Translations under genes and position numbers: made by a program
Notes under the pieces: model-generated
Databases searched by the model: none
What the model was told of the DNA's origin: nothing
Seen by the model: only the letters and a program-made list of their open reading frames with translations
Shown: positions 41,319-54,498 of the stretch, one piece after another
Layout of the letters: every line of letters starts with the position of its first letter
Position numbering within the stretch: position 1 is the first letter of the stretch
Assembly: GCA_013398615.1 (NCBI GenBank)
Contig: VZSR01000520.1
Coordinates: 17,942,640-18,006,639 of the forward strand
DNA: 64,000 nt
Direction of reading: 5' to 3'
DNA from: Brachypodius melanocephalos
Taxonomy: Eukaryota > Chordata > Aves > Passeriformes > Pycnonotidae

Positions 41319-42599
41319 GGTGAACTTCGGAAGAAAAACATTGAACTATTGAAGACATTCAACTCTTTGGAGATGCAGCATTAGCAATACTTCTAATGGT
41401 TTGTACCCAATTAAAAAAACTAAGTTCCCTGAAGCTACAAATACTAAGTGCTTGATGGATTTTCTCCTTTGGGCTCTTGTTATTGGAGATAAATTGTGTT
41501 TTGTGTGTGTTTTTTTTCCTCCAATATGTATTTCCAGTAAGAAGTTTGTGTTGTTCCTCCTTTCACTATATAAACCACAAAAAAATCCAGGATGGGAAGG
41601 AAAGGTATAGAAGGCAAGAGAGGGGAACAGGAGAGTTAAAATAACAGCAACTAAAAGTCAAGTACCCTTGAAAAGTAGTATCCCATTTCAGACTTCTCTG
41701 AAATGTTTAGTTGTATCACAGGTTAGAACAGCTGTACTTAGAGGAGATGTCAAGATTCTTTCCTCTAAAGGGCAGTCTTTACAAGGAGGTCTTGAGTGTC
41801 AGCTTTTCTGATTCCTTTTGAGGATGTCTGAGGTTTTTCAATACCTCAAAAAAGATAAAATTCCTATCTCTAAATCTCTTATCTTGTATGTTATTTAGCT
41901 CAGCAAAAGAATGTGTTTAGTTTCTTAGTTAACACATTTGAAACAATTTGCAGCATCTTATATAGGCCCATTTTAATATCTTAAATGGATCCTTGGTTGC
42001 AGAGTACACTGATCAAGTATACAATCAGCCTCAGCTAGATGCATTTTTAAATATGGCAAAGCATGCTGAAGCAAGATGCTAACACATTTCACATACTACG
42101 TGCCAGCTTGATTAAGAACCACAAGAGTCACATGAAAACCTATACTCCATTTTCCTAATGATATATTCTATCCATAAACACTGCATTTATGTGAACCACT
42201 CCAGTGATCGCTCCAGTATTGGGGACCTGTGACCACAGGCTTGCATCAGTCAATAATGACGGGATTTAAGAAACTTCACATTGTGGCTTGGAACACCACT
42301 CCTCTTTGCCCTACTGCATTGCTGCACAACTAAATGCATGCAGACCTGCTGATAGATAGATAATCCTCCAGGACCAACCCACAGACCCCAGGGCCTCAGT
42401 GGCCTGTCTTCCTTCTGCTCATGCCTCATACAGTCCCAGACACCCAAAATCAGGTAACTCTTCATCCTTAAGGAAACTGAGGTATTTTCTGCACTATTCA
42501 ACATTGCCTGTTAAAAGAAGCCATCTCAAAAACACAAAATAAAAAAGGGCAGGAAAAAATAGAAGGTATTCTGTACTTCCTGAGACACATATTGTGTGA

Positions 42600-43229
42600 T
42601 GTCCATGTCACACCCCAGCCAGCAGTGTGCACTCCCAGCCCAGGAAGCCAGTTGTATCCTGGGCTGCATCCAAAGCAGCATGGGCAGCAGGGCCAGGGAG
42701 GGGATTCTGCCCCTCTGCTCTGCTGAGACCCCACCTGGAACCCTGCATCCAGCTCTGGGTGCCAGCACAGGAAGGATGTGGAGATGTTGGAATGAGTCCA
42801 GGGGAAGGTCATCAAGTTGATTAGAGTGATGGAGCCCAGGCTAAGACAGCTGGGGTGTTCAGCCTGGGCAACAGAAGGTTCTGAGAAGGAAACTTTATAG
42901 CACCTTCTAGTGCTTGAAGAGGGCTACAAGAGAGCAGGAGAGGGAATTTTTACGAGGGCATGTAGTGACAGGCCAAGGAGTGATGGGTTTAAACTCAGAA
43001 TAAGTTTTAGATTGGATAACAGAAAGACATTCTTTACCATGAGAGTATTGAGACACTGAAACAAGTTGCCCAGGGAAGTTGTGGTTGCTCCATCCCTGGA
43101 AGTGTTCAAGGCCAGGTTGAGTGGGGCTCTGAGTAGCCTCGTCTGGTGGAAGGTATCCATGGCAGGGAGGTTGGAATGAGAATGATCTTTAAGGTCCCTT
43201 CCAAATCAAACCACTCTGATTCCATGATT
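42600..43229 (+). mobile_element. CR1 LINE, 5'-truncated, end of ORF2 plus 3' UTR
   Basis: This starts within the C-terminal part of CR1 ORF2 (CCAGCCAGCAGTGTGC, then CCTGGGCTGCATCC) and runs to the 3' end CCACTCTGATTCCATGATT. The frames are broken by substitutions and small indels. It is opposite to gephyrin transcription. It belongs to the same CR1 group as the copy at 62259-62966. The interval 42657-42776 is nearly identical to 62375-62494 in that copy (118/120), while the rest of the two elements is clearly more diverged. Confidence 0.93.
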
Positions 43230-46200
43230 TCTCTAGTCATTGTATCTATGGCTTGAGCAGATGCCTTCCCCGAATCCCAATGTACAACCATGCACTACAG
43301 GACTTCCAAGGAAGATTACAGGAAGGCACATGGGAAACACATAGATAAGGTATGGAGCTTGAGGAGATCCAGGATCAGATCACAAAGCCAGCTGTCTTAC
43401 TGAGGATTTTGGGTTCATCTTCTGAGTTCAAGTAAAAGCAACTAAAGGTCATCAACAGTATTGAACTGGGGGAATGACAAAAGCCAAGATCCACAGAAAT
43501 TAGGAGAAAACAGAACATTAAATGTGATAGTGAGCTAATAAAACTGCAGAAATCCCAGTGACGATCAAGTGCAACTCCAGACTGAATGGTGTTAAATCAC
43601 ATAAAGCTATAAGACCTCAAAGCCTGAAGGGGTAATCATGGCAAAATAATGCCAGTTAGCACATAAACTAGAACATAAATGTGTATCGTAGATAAACAAC
43701 TCCACTACAGGCAAGGGCTTGAAGAAAAAGACATTATCTCTTATTTTTTAGACAAAATTAGCACCTGGGCCTAGTCTGGCATATCTATCCCCTTCAGTTT
43801 GCTTGCTGAAGGAATCACCTGGGACAGAAGAGCCTCCTATAAGGAATTACACAACAACCATTTATTTAGCACAACTCTATAGGCAAAGCTCTGAACTGAA
43901 GCCCTACAAACACCATGCTGAGGTATAAAAGGCATAATTTTGTACTGTTAGCAGAGATGATGAAAAGATGTTGACATTAAAATTCAGTTGTAGGCGTTTA
44001 CTTACTGGATATAAAGATGTCCATTCATGCAAAGGGATCTTTAAATTATTAGCTTTCACAAGAAGATACAATATTTAAGCAAATCAGTATAATTTAATAA
44101 TGCAAAATGAGAATATGAGTAAAAAATAATTTTATAAAACTACCAATATATTGAGTACAAATACTGTTTAGATGACAATGTAACTGTTTTACTCTATTTT
44201 TCCCTAAATCTCATTATGAAGTAAAGTACATCCACATGTTTAGAATTGTCAATTCATTAAATGTGAATTCTTGATAGTTTATAGGAAAATTCTTCATGAA
44301 AGTGGAAAAAAACCAGTATTATAAAAAGTGCCTGCAATAATCCTTAAAAATAGGACAGTTCCTCTTTGTCCAAAACATAAGTACTTCTTAAGATATCTTT
44401 TTTGTACTAGTACTCTTAAGCCTCCTTAAAACTAGTGGCAGTACAAAACAGACAGTTTCAAAATAGAAACACTTTAAGGAGCGACTTTCAACTCTATCTA
44501 GACAAAAAAAGCAACAAGCACTCAATAGCAGAAGTGGTCAAGAAAAACAAAGTTCATTACAATAAACACTACTGCTTGTTTATAAAGCATCCACCTCCAT
44601 ATTGTTTTCTTTTTACAATCAACTCTCCCTTATCAGAGGTAAAATAATACCTCAGATAGTGGAGGGAAACAGCCCTGCAGACAGTTGTTACTGAGCATGC
44701 ACAACATATCAACCAAGAGAGCCCATTCTCTTCACTGGGTTCAACCCAACATAGTTTCCGGTAGATCGTCCTTGCCCAGATGCAGCATTTGATGGACAAA
44801 AGAGCTCTGTTTGAATTGAAGAGCCTGGCTAAATCTAGACCATAAGGCAGACACATCACATGAGCATCACCAGCACCAGCTTGGATACAGCAGGACTAGC
44901 ACTGAGGCACCTATATGAAATCCTCATCAACATTCACTGACTCTATAGACTCTAATGCCAGTGTATAAGCTTAGGTCAGGAGACGCCAAGACAGATACAC
45001 CTAAGCTAAATTCACAAGGTGCCAACTCAGCCATGACAGAGTTTATTAGCTCAGATTCGCAGTGGCATTGTAAAGGCATCTAAAGAACCTTCAACCTCCT
45101 GGAAGAAATACAGTCACAGTCACATTCACACAAAGCTGAACTAGTCATGCTGTTTCAGATTTTTGCTGGCTTCCCAGGGCTCCACAATTATCACCACCAG
45201 TGGGAAACTGTTCTTACAAAATGACCTGGAAACGTACCACAGGTCTTTCCAGAACACTGAGCTGCCATCCACAAAAAACTGCTGATATCAAATCCCACAC
45301 AGGAAAGTGCAGATTCTAAAAACCCAGGATTTTCAATATTGTTTATATTGTGTTCACAGCTGTCTCTAACAGTAGCACTGGTGAAGATCTCACTGGAACA
45401 AGTTCTACCTAGGTGTCATGGGAGGAGAGGATATGTCACCAGAAAGCAGTCTGAACAACTCTAAAAGAAACAGAGATTACCCCGAACCTCTAAAATCTTT
45501 CCTTTTCTTTGAGTCAAACTTTTTCACAATGTTTGGTTTATTTTAATATTATGCCTATAAATTGTGCCTATTTTAACAGCTCTGGAGCTGATCACTTTTC
45601 ACACAAATGGCTCAAAGAACTGACACCAATCCATCTCAGGTTCATTTGTTTCCACATGTCTATTCCTAATGCTTATGACTAAACTTTGAAAACGGGAACC
45701 AAAGCCTCTCGTCATTTCTTCCAGCTGGGAGGATCCTGAAAAAGCTGCAAATAGTTGGAACTGAGCCAGTTATCTCAGTGAGCTGTAAAAAACCTGAAAA
45801 TCAGTTTAAATGCTAAGTGTTTTCATCACTCACTCATTCGACTAATTATTAAAATTACAATCTCAAATGATTCCAGAGTACTACAAGTCATGCTTCATAT
45901 ACCACTTGACACATATGCTCCACCAAACCTGAAATACAGAAAATAAAAACAGGGAGACTAAAAATAAGCTAAGAAATTATACCAGGAGTAAGCTTTACAT
46001 TTGTGTACCTTTGTTTATACTCACTTACAGAGTTGCAACATTCAAGAAAACCAAGTCTTGATTGCCAGTCCTTGATTTCAGGTCCTGATTACAAGGTGAA
46101 ATTTGCTGCTCATTCCCTTTCTGGAATCTTGTTATGCTTTTACAATCAGATATTTTAAACAACAATTCTCTGGCAAATCATGGATGGCATGTAAAATATT

Positions 46201-49200
46201 TTTTAGTTTAAAATGTGCTTACTTTAATAGCAGATGGAAGGCAGTAATAGAAGTGCCTTCCAGCCCTATGCAATCCTCATCTGACATGAGCCCAGAGAAC
46301 TGGAGCCCAACGCTTCCTCCTGTGAATGCTCCTCCAAGTGTTTAAGCAGGTTTGCTCCCATCATTCTGTTTGCAGTGGACTCTCTTTTGAGTGTCTGTAT
46401 TTTAGCCATGCTTCAAATTTCATTCCTTATTAGTTACAATGAAATTAGAATTACTGATGCATTAGGTAGCCTAGATTATTTCTCCTGTTTGTCTTTGCTA
46501 CCCAAACATAACTTTTGGCATTATCTTGCTGCTGATTTACTTTACTTCATCTTTCAGAGACTCTCAGGCACTTATATTCTCAAACACCTTTGCAACACAC
46601 AATATTGTCATTTTCTTGCTGTCCCTGTTCATTTGATGTGAATAAATACATCATCTTTTTCTTCTCCTGGAAAGGAAAAAATTATATATTCTGGAAATAA
46701 TCCTGTTACACTGGTATTTGACTCCTTATTCTTTAGTTCCCTCTCTTTGCTGATTCCAAATCTTTGACTATATTTAACTCTAAGCCTACAGCAAGCAACA
46801 AAATGGGAGAAGTCTTTAAAGGCTATACAGCCTGTCATGTCTCATATGTTTGCTTATCCAGGCAATGAATCAAATCAATCAATCAGCTGTCAGGACCATA
46901 CCAAGCCATGCTGGCATTTGCAGGAGAATGACACCCCATCTGAACACACTCCATGTAAAATTCTTGCAGCTCAAAAGAAACCCAGCAGTTGCCACATTTG
47001 TAACATGGCAACGCAGAGCACCCTGCCAAGGGTTCTCCCTCACTAGTTTCTGCCCTACGCACCCAGCCAAGACAGCAGTCCTGCAAATGAGATGAGCAGA
47101 GCAGCAGAACAATCCTGAGAGGTTTCTGTCCACAGAGGCCACAGGAACACTATTCCCTGGCAATCACAGACCCCTCCTGCCTGACTCCATGCATTTGGTG
47201 CCTCTGCCTGCTGGCATACTGCAGCACTTGGCATTACAGGCTTGGATCCAGCCTCAGGCTGTGTGTATCTGTGGCTGTCTCAGCCAGGAAGGCTAAAGAG
47301 GAGATGATCCATTGTCTGGGCTCATTTCTTGCCACGATTACAGCCCTATCAAGAATAATGTTCTTGTGGCTCTTCTGAAACTCTAAGTCATTAATATATA
47401 CTACTTTTCCTTATTTGCTCTGAGTTCTTCTAGCTTGATCAACAATGAGTGGAAGGATGACTAGAATGATAGGATTATCACTACTTTTTACTGCACCATC
47501 CATAATCCTCACAGTTCACAAACGGCCAACAAAAATAGATACAAATGGCATATACCATTGAAAAGTTTGGTGTCATTTTCTATCATTATATAACTACTTT
47601 TGTCCTTACTGAAACCTTTGAGCTGTTACATTTTAAACCAGCCACTTGAAGGTTATAAAAACAGAAATGGACATCAGGGGAATTTAACTGGGAAAGAAGA
47701 AAACACCTCTCTACCAAATGTTTTTTCTTTTTTTTTTCTTAAGTATATGCTGAGATCTGCAGCATTATTAAATTCCCCCTTAAATGGACACTTGAGTGAA
47801 TGGGAGACCCAATGGATTACACAATTTCTTAGTTTATTCTGCAATTCTTCTTACAACTGGTATCTAGAAAATTAATAAAAAAGGTCTTTAAATTTATAGG
47901 TATGCATGACATCCATGTTTGCCATGCAGTTTTCATGATTTCCACTAATGACTTCTGTGTATTTACACAAGTACAATAAGAAATCATAGCAGAGATTGAA
48001 AATGTTCCTAAACACCTGAGAAAAAAATCTAAACACCTTAGTGAAAACTATCAACATAATCACTATTAAACAACCAAAGCCCACATTTGCAACTTCACCA
48101 GTTCATTCAGAAAGGCCACTTTGGTCCTCCAAAGAACTGCCCCATCAATATAGAGCAGGTAAGCAAGTAAACTTTTTAAAGTGTCAACATTTATAATTTT
48201 CAACAGTCAATAAGGCTTTCAGCATTTTTATGACAGAAAAAAGCCCGACAGCCAAACATACATACTAAACATGTTTTTAAAATTCTTCAATAATAATGCT
48301 TTTTTCCTACAAAAATTACTTAAATGCTGTCAATCAATTTCCCTTTTCCCCTTCTCATGTTTCCTTCCTAATACAATTTTTTTCTACCTGATGACCAACT
48401 TCAAGTGAATTTTACAAAATTAGAGCTGTCAAAGCTTGTAAATCATTACAGAAAATTAGAGACATGAAAGACAGCATGATAGAAAGCACGGAAAATCAAT
48501 GGTTGGAGAGAGGAAAGGCAAATTAGTGCCCTTAGAAAGATGGTGCTCTTATCTCTTTTTGTCCATCACAAGTCCAGCAGCAGTCATGCAACACGCACAT
48601 TGCCTTGAATCACTGCAAACATAGGATCAGTCTGGAATTACTGTGTGACTTTGTGCTGCCATTTTTCAGCTTGCTAGTGTATTTATAATTTAGTGCTTGA
48701 CAAATTCCAAAGTAATATGTAATGCAAAACAATTACAAAAACAGAAAACACTGAAAACCAAGAATTATTTCTAATGTTTGACAACCCAAAACATGTTGGT
48801 GCAATTATGAATGTAAAGTTGCTTTTCAACTACTTAATGTACACATATTCAGCAGTGCATTAAAAAACTCAGTATCAAAATGAGTATCATTCAAAGGGAA
48901 GTTAAAATGTATTACGAATAATGAGAAAAGTTCTAAATTGAGACACAAGCAGTGCTATTTTAGGAAGTGAACAGATGCCTACAGAAGAGCAGACCTAAAA
49001 TCAAGAACAATGTAGGGAGTCAAAGCAGGGGGGCTGGAATGAGGTATAACTGGAGAACTTGCTCTTCCTATTTTATTGCACACTTTTTGACAAACTGAAG
49101 ATACTACAAATCCAGTACAGGAAAGACATGAATTACATTTTTAGGTATTTTCATGAATTGCAGAGCAGCGTTGGCTATTTTGTTCCTCCTCTCTGTACAT

Positions 49201-49644
49201 ACAAACATTCATATCCAACCATTTTAAAAAATCTCATTACTCTGTAAAACTTCATATACTTCTGTGATGTCAGAAATATTAGGAAAAGCAAAAATTGGGT
49301 CTAAATGTGGCTTATTTGCTTAAAAACCTTTCTATACAAATATATGTATTACAAACTTCTAAAGAATTTGCTAAAGCCAAAACAGTGCAAACAGCCTTTT
49401 TAAAAGAATACTAAATTTTCACCCCACTGTCAAATCTGTAATTATAGTCCTCTAAATTTTGTAAAAGCTATAAATATCAATTAAATTGCAAAACCCCCTG
49501 TATGTCAATAATCTCATCTTTCCAAGGGAAAAAGGTAGCACTTTTTTCTTCCATGCCTTAGAATACAGGATACCTCAATGGATTTAATTTTAAAAATCCC
49601 AGTAACTAAAATTTATTTTTCCCAAGGCAACAATCGTTGTTATT

Positions 49645-49681
49645 TTGTGTTAGTTATTAGTGTAACTAATAACTAACACAA
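49645..49681. repeat. Perfect hairpin: 17-bp arms, 3-base loop
   Basis: The left arm (49645-49661) begins TTGTGTTAGTTATTAGT. The loop is GTA (49662-49664). The right arm (49665-49681) is ACTAATAACTAACACAA, the exact reverse complement. The bases outside do not pair. It is too short for a microRNA precursor. It could extrude as a cruciform in DNA or form a stem in the intron RNA. Confidence 0.95.
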
Positions 49682-49854
49682 GTTAAGAATAACTTTTTTC
49701 TTTATATTTGTCAAACGGAAGCATGAAGTATTTTAATCACAATGACAAAAATTCTTACCAAAACCAGTAGGTCTGGGCTTCAGAGACAAGTTGGCTGGCT
49801 TATTCCTCCAGCCCTTTACAGTCATTCTGGATGGAAGTATGACTCTCTAACATA

Positions 49855-50037
49855 TCAACTACTCATCCCAACTTTGCCAACTGCTGCCAACATCCAGATT
49901 ATCAGTGAAGATGCTAAACAGAGCTGGAGCTAGTATTGACCCCTTGGGGTACACAACCAGGCCACCAGCCTCCAAATAGACTTTGAGCCACTGATCACTA
50001 CACTTGGCACCCAGCCATTCAGCCAGTAAGTTCCATA
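49855..50037 (-). mobile_element. CR1 LINE internal fragment (reverse transcriptase region)
   Basis: The plus strand reads like antisense CR1 ORF2: ATCAGTGAAGATGCTAAACAG, CTAGTATTGACCCCTTGGGG, then GCCACTGATCACTACACTTG and CCAGCCATTCAGCCAGT. These correspond to conserved stretches of the CR1 reverse transcriptase coding region. Both ends of the element are missing, so it is an internal relic. The left edge is uncertain. It is in the same orientation as gephyrin. Confidence 0.85.
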
Positions 50038-50076
50038 TATTAAGGACAGTAGTTACTGTGTTTCCATTTTAACTTT

Positions 50077-50103
50077 GGGTGAAGATTATAGAAATCTTCA
50101 CCC
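50077..50103. repeat. Inverted repeat, perfect 10-bp arms
   Basis: GGGTGAAGAT (50077-50086) and ATCTTCACCC (50094-50103) are exact reverse complements separated by seven bases. It sits between the CR1 fragment and the A-rich tract. The T-rich and G-containing context could also mark a small degenerate element, but I cannot name one. Confidence 0.9.
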
Positions 50104-50123
50104 ATCTTCTAAGAGGTCTTACT

Positions 50124-50240
50124 TTAAAAAAAAAACCAAACAAAAAAAAAAAAACAAACCACAAAACAAAACAAAACAAAAAAAACACAAAACAAAAACG
50201 AAACAAAAAAAAAAACCAAACAAAAAAAAACCCCAGAAAC
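50124..50240. repeat. A-rich tract with C interruptions (AAAAC-like)
   Basis: About 115 bases are nearly all A with scattered C, locally as AAAAC and CAAAA units. Open frames through it give lysine-rich strings on one strand and phenylalanine-rich strings on the other. Neither is a credible protein. Confidence 0.9.
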
Positions 50241-53200
50241 AAGCAAGACAAAATGGCTGTTGCCAAGAAAGATATAAGAAATTTGTTCAAACTAATGTTC
50301 CCAGGTGACTAATTGGAAATCTATGTCTGGAACATAAGTCCAGAATCACTAATCCTAATCAATGATTAGTATGTAATAAAACTAACCTGAAATCTGTAAA
50401 AAAAAAAATCCAAAGCTCTGTGTGGCACAGAAGGTGGTTGTGAAGCCTACTTAACTTTCTGAAAGATGTCATCTGAAACTACTGACAATCTATAGTGTGT
50501 TACTTTAGAACTACACCCATTGAGAGGAAGGGTTTTCCCTGATAATTCTGAAGAAGTTGAATTATTTTAAAAATTCACATGTAGTCACACTAAAGCAGTG
50601 CAGAAAGGGTTAAACTAGCTCCCTGATGATAATTATAAATCAAATAAAAAAGACTAACAACTTTACACGACCACCAATACAAACATACTTTAGTCATACT
50701 TTGAACTGGATGGACAAACCAAGACCTCCTCCAAAAGCCAGCCCGATCACTGAAGTGGTGCTAAGCCTGAGCTGAACTGACAGGTCTGCCAAGGTCAGTT
50801 CTAGAACTGAACTATCACATTAACACTGACATCAGCTACCTAGGCTGAAGGATGGGCAAAGCAATTCAGGTGTGTCTACAAATAAAAATCTAAATATATC
50901 CAGCATGAATATTCAGTATTAGAGTGACACTAATCAGATACCTGTTTGGTAGTTGTAAAGTAACAAAGTGCTATATTTTTCCCATCCAGCTGTTTTCTTA
51001 TGCAACAAGGCATTTCTCTTTGTTTCGTAGAAACAAACAATATGCTTAATTCAGCCTTGTGATTTCAGTGCCACATCCATGCTTGGAAAGAACCACCTCT
51101 ACTTATTATCCTATGCCTTTTCACAGGTTTAAGGGTTTCACGACTACCAGCCTGTTTTCTTTGTTTTGATTTTAAATACAGAACTGTAAAGAAAAAAACA
51201 AACAGATTTACTTCAACAGCACAGTTTAAAAATTACCATGGTCTTGACACTTCTTGATGCTTATGAGTAGCTGAAAAGCCAGCACAATACAGGACAAGTA
51301 ATTAAAAAGCTCTTATAGCAGGCATTGGCAGGCATTTCTGTGGGAGACAGCTGTGCACGGCGTCCCAGCTGATGCCCCTAAGCAGCAGGCAGCAGACAGC
51401 GGCTGCCAGAGGAAGCTTTCACTAGAGAGACACCATTCTGAGACCAAACGCAACAAAATCCTGCCATTAAGCACAGCTAAAAGAAAATGCTAAGTTGAGG
51501 AGACAGCTTCTGGCTTTTCCCGTTTATTTTTGGAGGGCTCCTCGGCCTCTAGGGCCAAAGGCAAGGTGATTGCAGCATGCTGTGAAGCAAGACACCCTGG
51601 GAAGCACAAAATCATTAAAACACTCAGTGAGACAGAAGGAGAAAAGATGAGTGAGTACAAATTCTAAGGTGAATAACACCCCCTCTTTGTATAGCATCTT
51701 GATTACTGTAACACCTAGGCACTTTCCAAAAGTCAACTCAGTAACATGCTTTAGATTCTTCTCATTTTAATCCACATTTTCTTTTTTTCCCCCAGACATC
51801 ATGTAGTTTTAAGGATTTCTTAGGATTACTTTGTTCCTTGTATTAACCCTACATTACCAAAAAAACCCCTTCCAACAGAAACAGAGAATCCAGACAGTAA
51901 TCTCTGCAGCTCTCATCTGAGATTCTGCTTCATAGTCTTGGATAAGCACCTGAGATAAGCCTGTGCATGCAAGTAGATTTTATCCTTGCTGTACACACTC
52001 CACTGAGGCAAAGAAACAGTTATCAACCATACACACATCTCTAAACTTCAGGTGAGAAGCTAGGTATGTTGAGCTCATTCTGCCTGCATCTTCAAGTTGT
52101 TGAAGAGCCTTTTTTTTGAAGACTTGTACAGACTGAAACGAATGACTGACTCTCGCAGCCTTCACTGCATTATTAAAATGCTTTAAAGCAAACTTTCTTA
52201 AGGGCTTACGTCTAACTTTTCCAGGTTTTATTAATACAATATTATTATTCAGCTGAAGGGCAATGAATTCCATAAAAGGCACACTGGTTGCCATAACTCA
52301 GTAGTTTGCCTAACAGTGTGCTATGCTAAACAACATTAGCATGAGATAAAAAAGTAGAAATCACCAATAAGAAATTTGAATACTTCCAACCTTTAATGCA
52401 TAATAAGTTCTGTATACAGAATTCAACCAATAGCACCTCTGTTCCAGATGCAGGCTCCCAAAAGTTTTTGATGCTGACAGCTTTTATATCATCATCTTTC
52501 ATTCACTGTTTCAGCCTCCTGCTGGTTTTCTCTAATCTGTGCTCTACCACAATGAATTAGATGCTTTCTAAAAATGTGAGATAAAGGAAGAATAAAATAA
52601 CTGGAAACACTGAAACTGCTAGAGCACCAAAATTGTTGCATAACAGAAAAAAATGCCAGAGTAGTACCTTGAATTTGATACTTACACTTCAGAAATGCCT
52701 TTAATAAATGATTTTGCAGGGATTGAAATGTTGCTTCTGTACTCTTTGAAGAGCAGTAGTAGTCACAGTAAGACTTTAAATTCACCAGAGCTTTCAGAAG
52801 TGTAAGTTCCCAAAAACAGCTTAGAAAATATAAGATGGGCTACAGCTACTGCTTGTGTTGATCAATATATATGTAATGAAAGTAGCACAACCCTCCTTAA
52901 GCTACATGTTTACAGACAGGCCTATGGATGAGAGAGTGCAATAAAATAAATTGAGGGAGCCACATTACACAGTGACCTGGTACTCTTTGTTTTGGACTGA
53001 GTTGCCAAAGTTGCAGACTTTTGTTTAAATCTGTATAATGTTAGAAAAGATGAGTACACCTGGCAGACAGGCTTGAAGACTTTTGCATCTGTTCATAGCT
53101 GTATCTGAGTAGCAGCAAGGGAAAGCTACCACTGAAGGGCCAACAGAGGCTTTTTCATCCTCTTATCAACAAATGTCTAATCCACTGCAAAATTAAAATC

Positions 53201-53988
53201 TCAAACTGCATTAGAATTGGCTAGCTGCACCAGGATTTTCACTTGGAAAGCTATCACCAGGTTTATTCTGTACTTACTCCCCCTCAGAAGAGTCCACCCT
53301 CCTGCCCTCGTCAAGGCAAGCAGTGTATTGGGAGCTTTGTGTAAGACACCGTGCTTGAGGGTTTAGGGATCCTGAACTGGCAGTGCACACTCTATTGGGC
53401 CTTGTACTTAGAAGCCCACATGTTGGCATGAGCAACACTGCAGGGAACCTGCTGGCATGCCCCAGGTGGCACTGGTGAATGACACGACAGAGATGCCGTG
53501 CCAGGTCCTTAGGAGAAATGAATGCTTGTTTCACAAAATAAAAGGTACTGTGATAGGGAAGAGGAATCTATCCACAGACAGCATCTGCACATCATGCTGT
53601 GGGAAAACCCACCTGGGATTCATCTGAGGCTGCATGATCAAGATGTTCCAAATCTCTGAAGGGACAGAAGACTCAACTGCTGTGTTTGTCTTTTTAGATT
53701 TCCTTACTAATGTGGCTAATGTATATCATGCTGTTCATTGGCCAGTCTTTCTTATTGAGATCCAAATAGAAATTCACAACATCTCTCTCTCCCTCTCATA
53801 GTGCAGAATTAATACAAAAAGTGAACAAAAATAGCTGAGCTATATGGCCCCCCATGTCATCTGGTTCATTTTCATTACTTTTTTTTCCCCCACTCTGCAT
53901 CTACTTTACAATTTCTGGGCTATCAAATTTATATACAGCTATGAATGCAACTTTAGATATGCTATATAAGTACAATCCTTATATAAGC

Positions 53989-54049
53989 TATACAGTTTAA
54001 TATATGTATATTAAACATACACAATTATGTATGTTTATACAGTTTAATA
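53989..54049. repeat. AT-rich palindrome cluster with a 14-bp direct repeat
   Basis: TATACAGTTTAATA occurs at 53989-54002 and again at 54036-54049. Between and over them are an inverted repeat with 10-bp arms (GTTTAATATA 53995-54004 and TATATTAAAC 54007-54016, 2-base spacer) and another with 8-bp arms (AAACATAC 54013-54020 and GTATGTTT 54029-54036). It resembles other AT-rich, cruciform-prone DNA. It lies about 350 bp from the 100-N gap. Confidence 0.85.
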
Positions 54050-54398
54050 GATCATTGGCTGGACCTTCCTATATTATGGAAAAAAAAATTAATGATGAAT
54101 ATAATGAAGTTGGAAACAGCAGTTAGTATAATCATGTTAAAATAATAAGGTATGAGTTAAATGTTCTTTGAAACCATGAAAAAATTACAATAAAATCATG
54201 TTTTGCTAAAAGAAAATCTTAAGATGATATACAACTGCTGATTAAATCCAGGTCTGAAGTCATCACCCACCAATTCAAAAAGTATACATTCTGCCAAGAC
54301 ATCTAGACTACAAACAACAAAAGGGTAAATCCAAGACAGTACTGTGATGTTGCAGCAGCCCTCTTGTTAGAGGGTAGAAGTGAGCCAAGACACGCTTC

Positions 54399-54498
54399 NN
54401 NNNNNNNNNNNNNNNNNNNNNNNNNNNNNNNNNNNNNNNNNNNNNNNNNNNNNNNNNNNNNNNNNNNNNNNNNNNNNNNNNNNNNNNNNNNNNNNNNN
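54399..54498. other. Assembly gap, exactly 100 N
   Basis: A run of exactly 100 N, the usual placeholder for a gap of unknown size. Distances across it are therefore not reliable. It lies within gephyrin intron 1, and an unseen element or exon could be hidden in it. Frames that appear to span it should be ignored. Confidence 0.97.

Noticed and set aside
42250..42824. Several overlapping frames on both strands around 42250-42824 and again at 62121-62577
   Set aside because: They lie in or beside CR1 copies. Their similarity to each other comes from the shared CR1 block, not from a duplicated gene.
46837..47240. Overlapping frames on both strands in a GC-richer stretch
   Set aside because: Open on both strands because of composition. 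No frame is recognisable and no splice sites form a consistent exon.
50075..50312. Lysine-rich frames on plus and phenylalanine-rich frames on minus
   Set aside because: They are translations of the A-rich simple tract at 50124-50240.
51980..52294. 104-codon minus-strand frame beginning MATSVPFMEF
   Set aside because: The first residues M-A-T recall the gephyrin start, but the rest does not match gephyrin or anything I recognise, and there is no CpG-rich promoter context.
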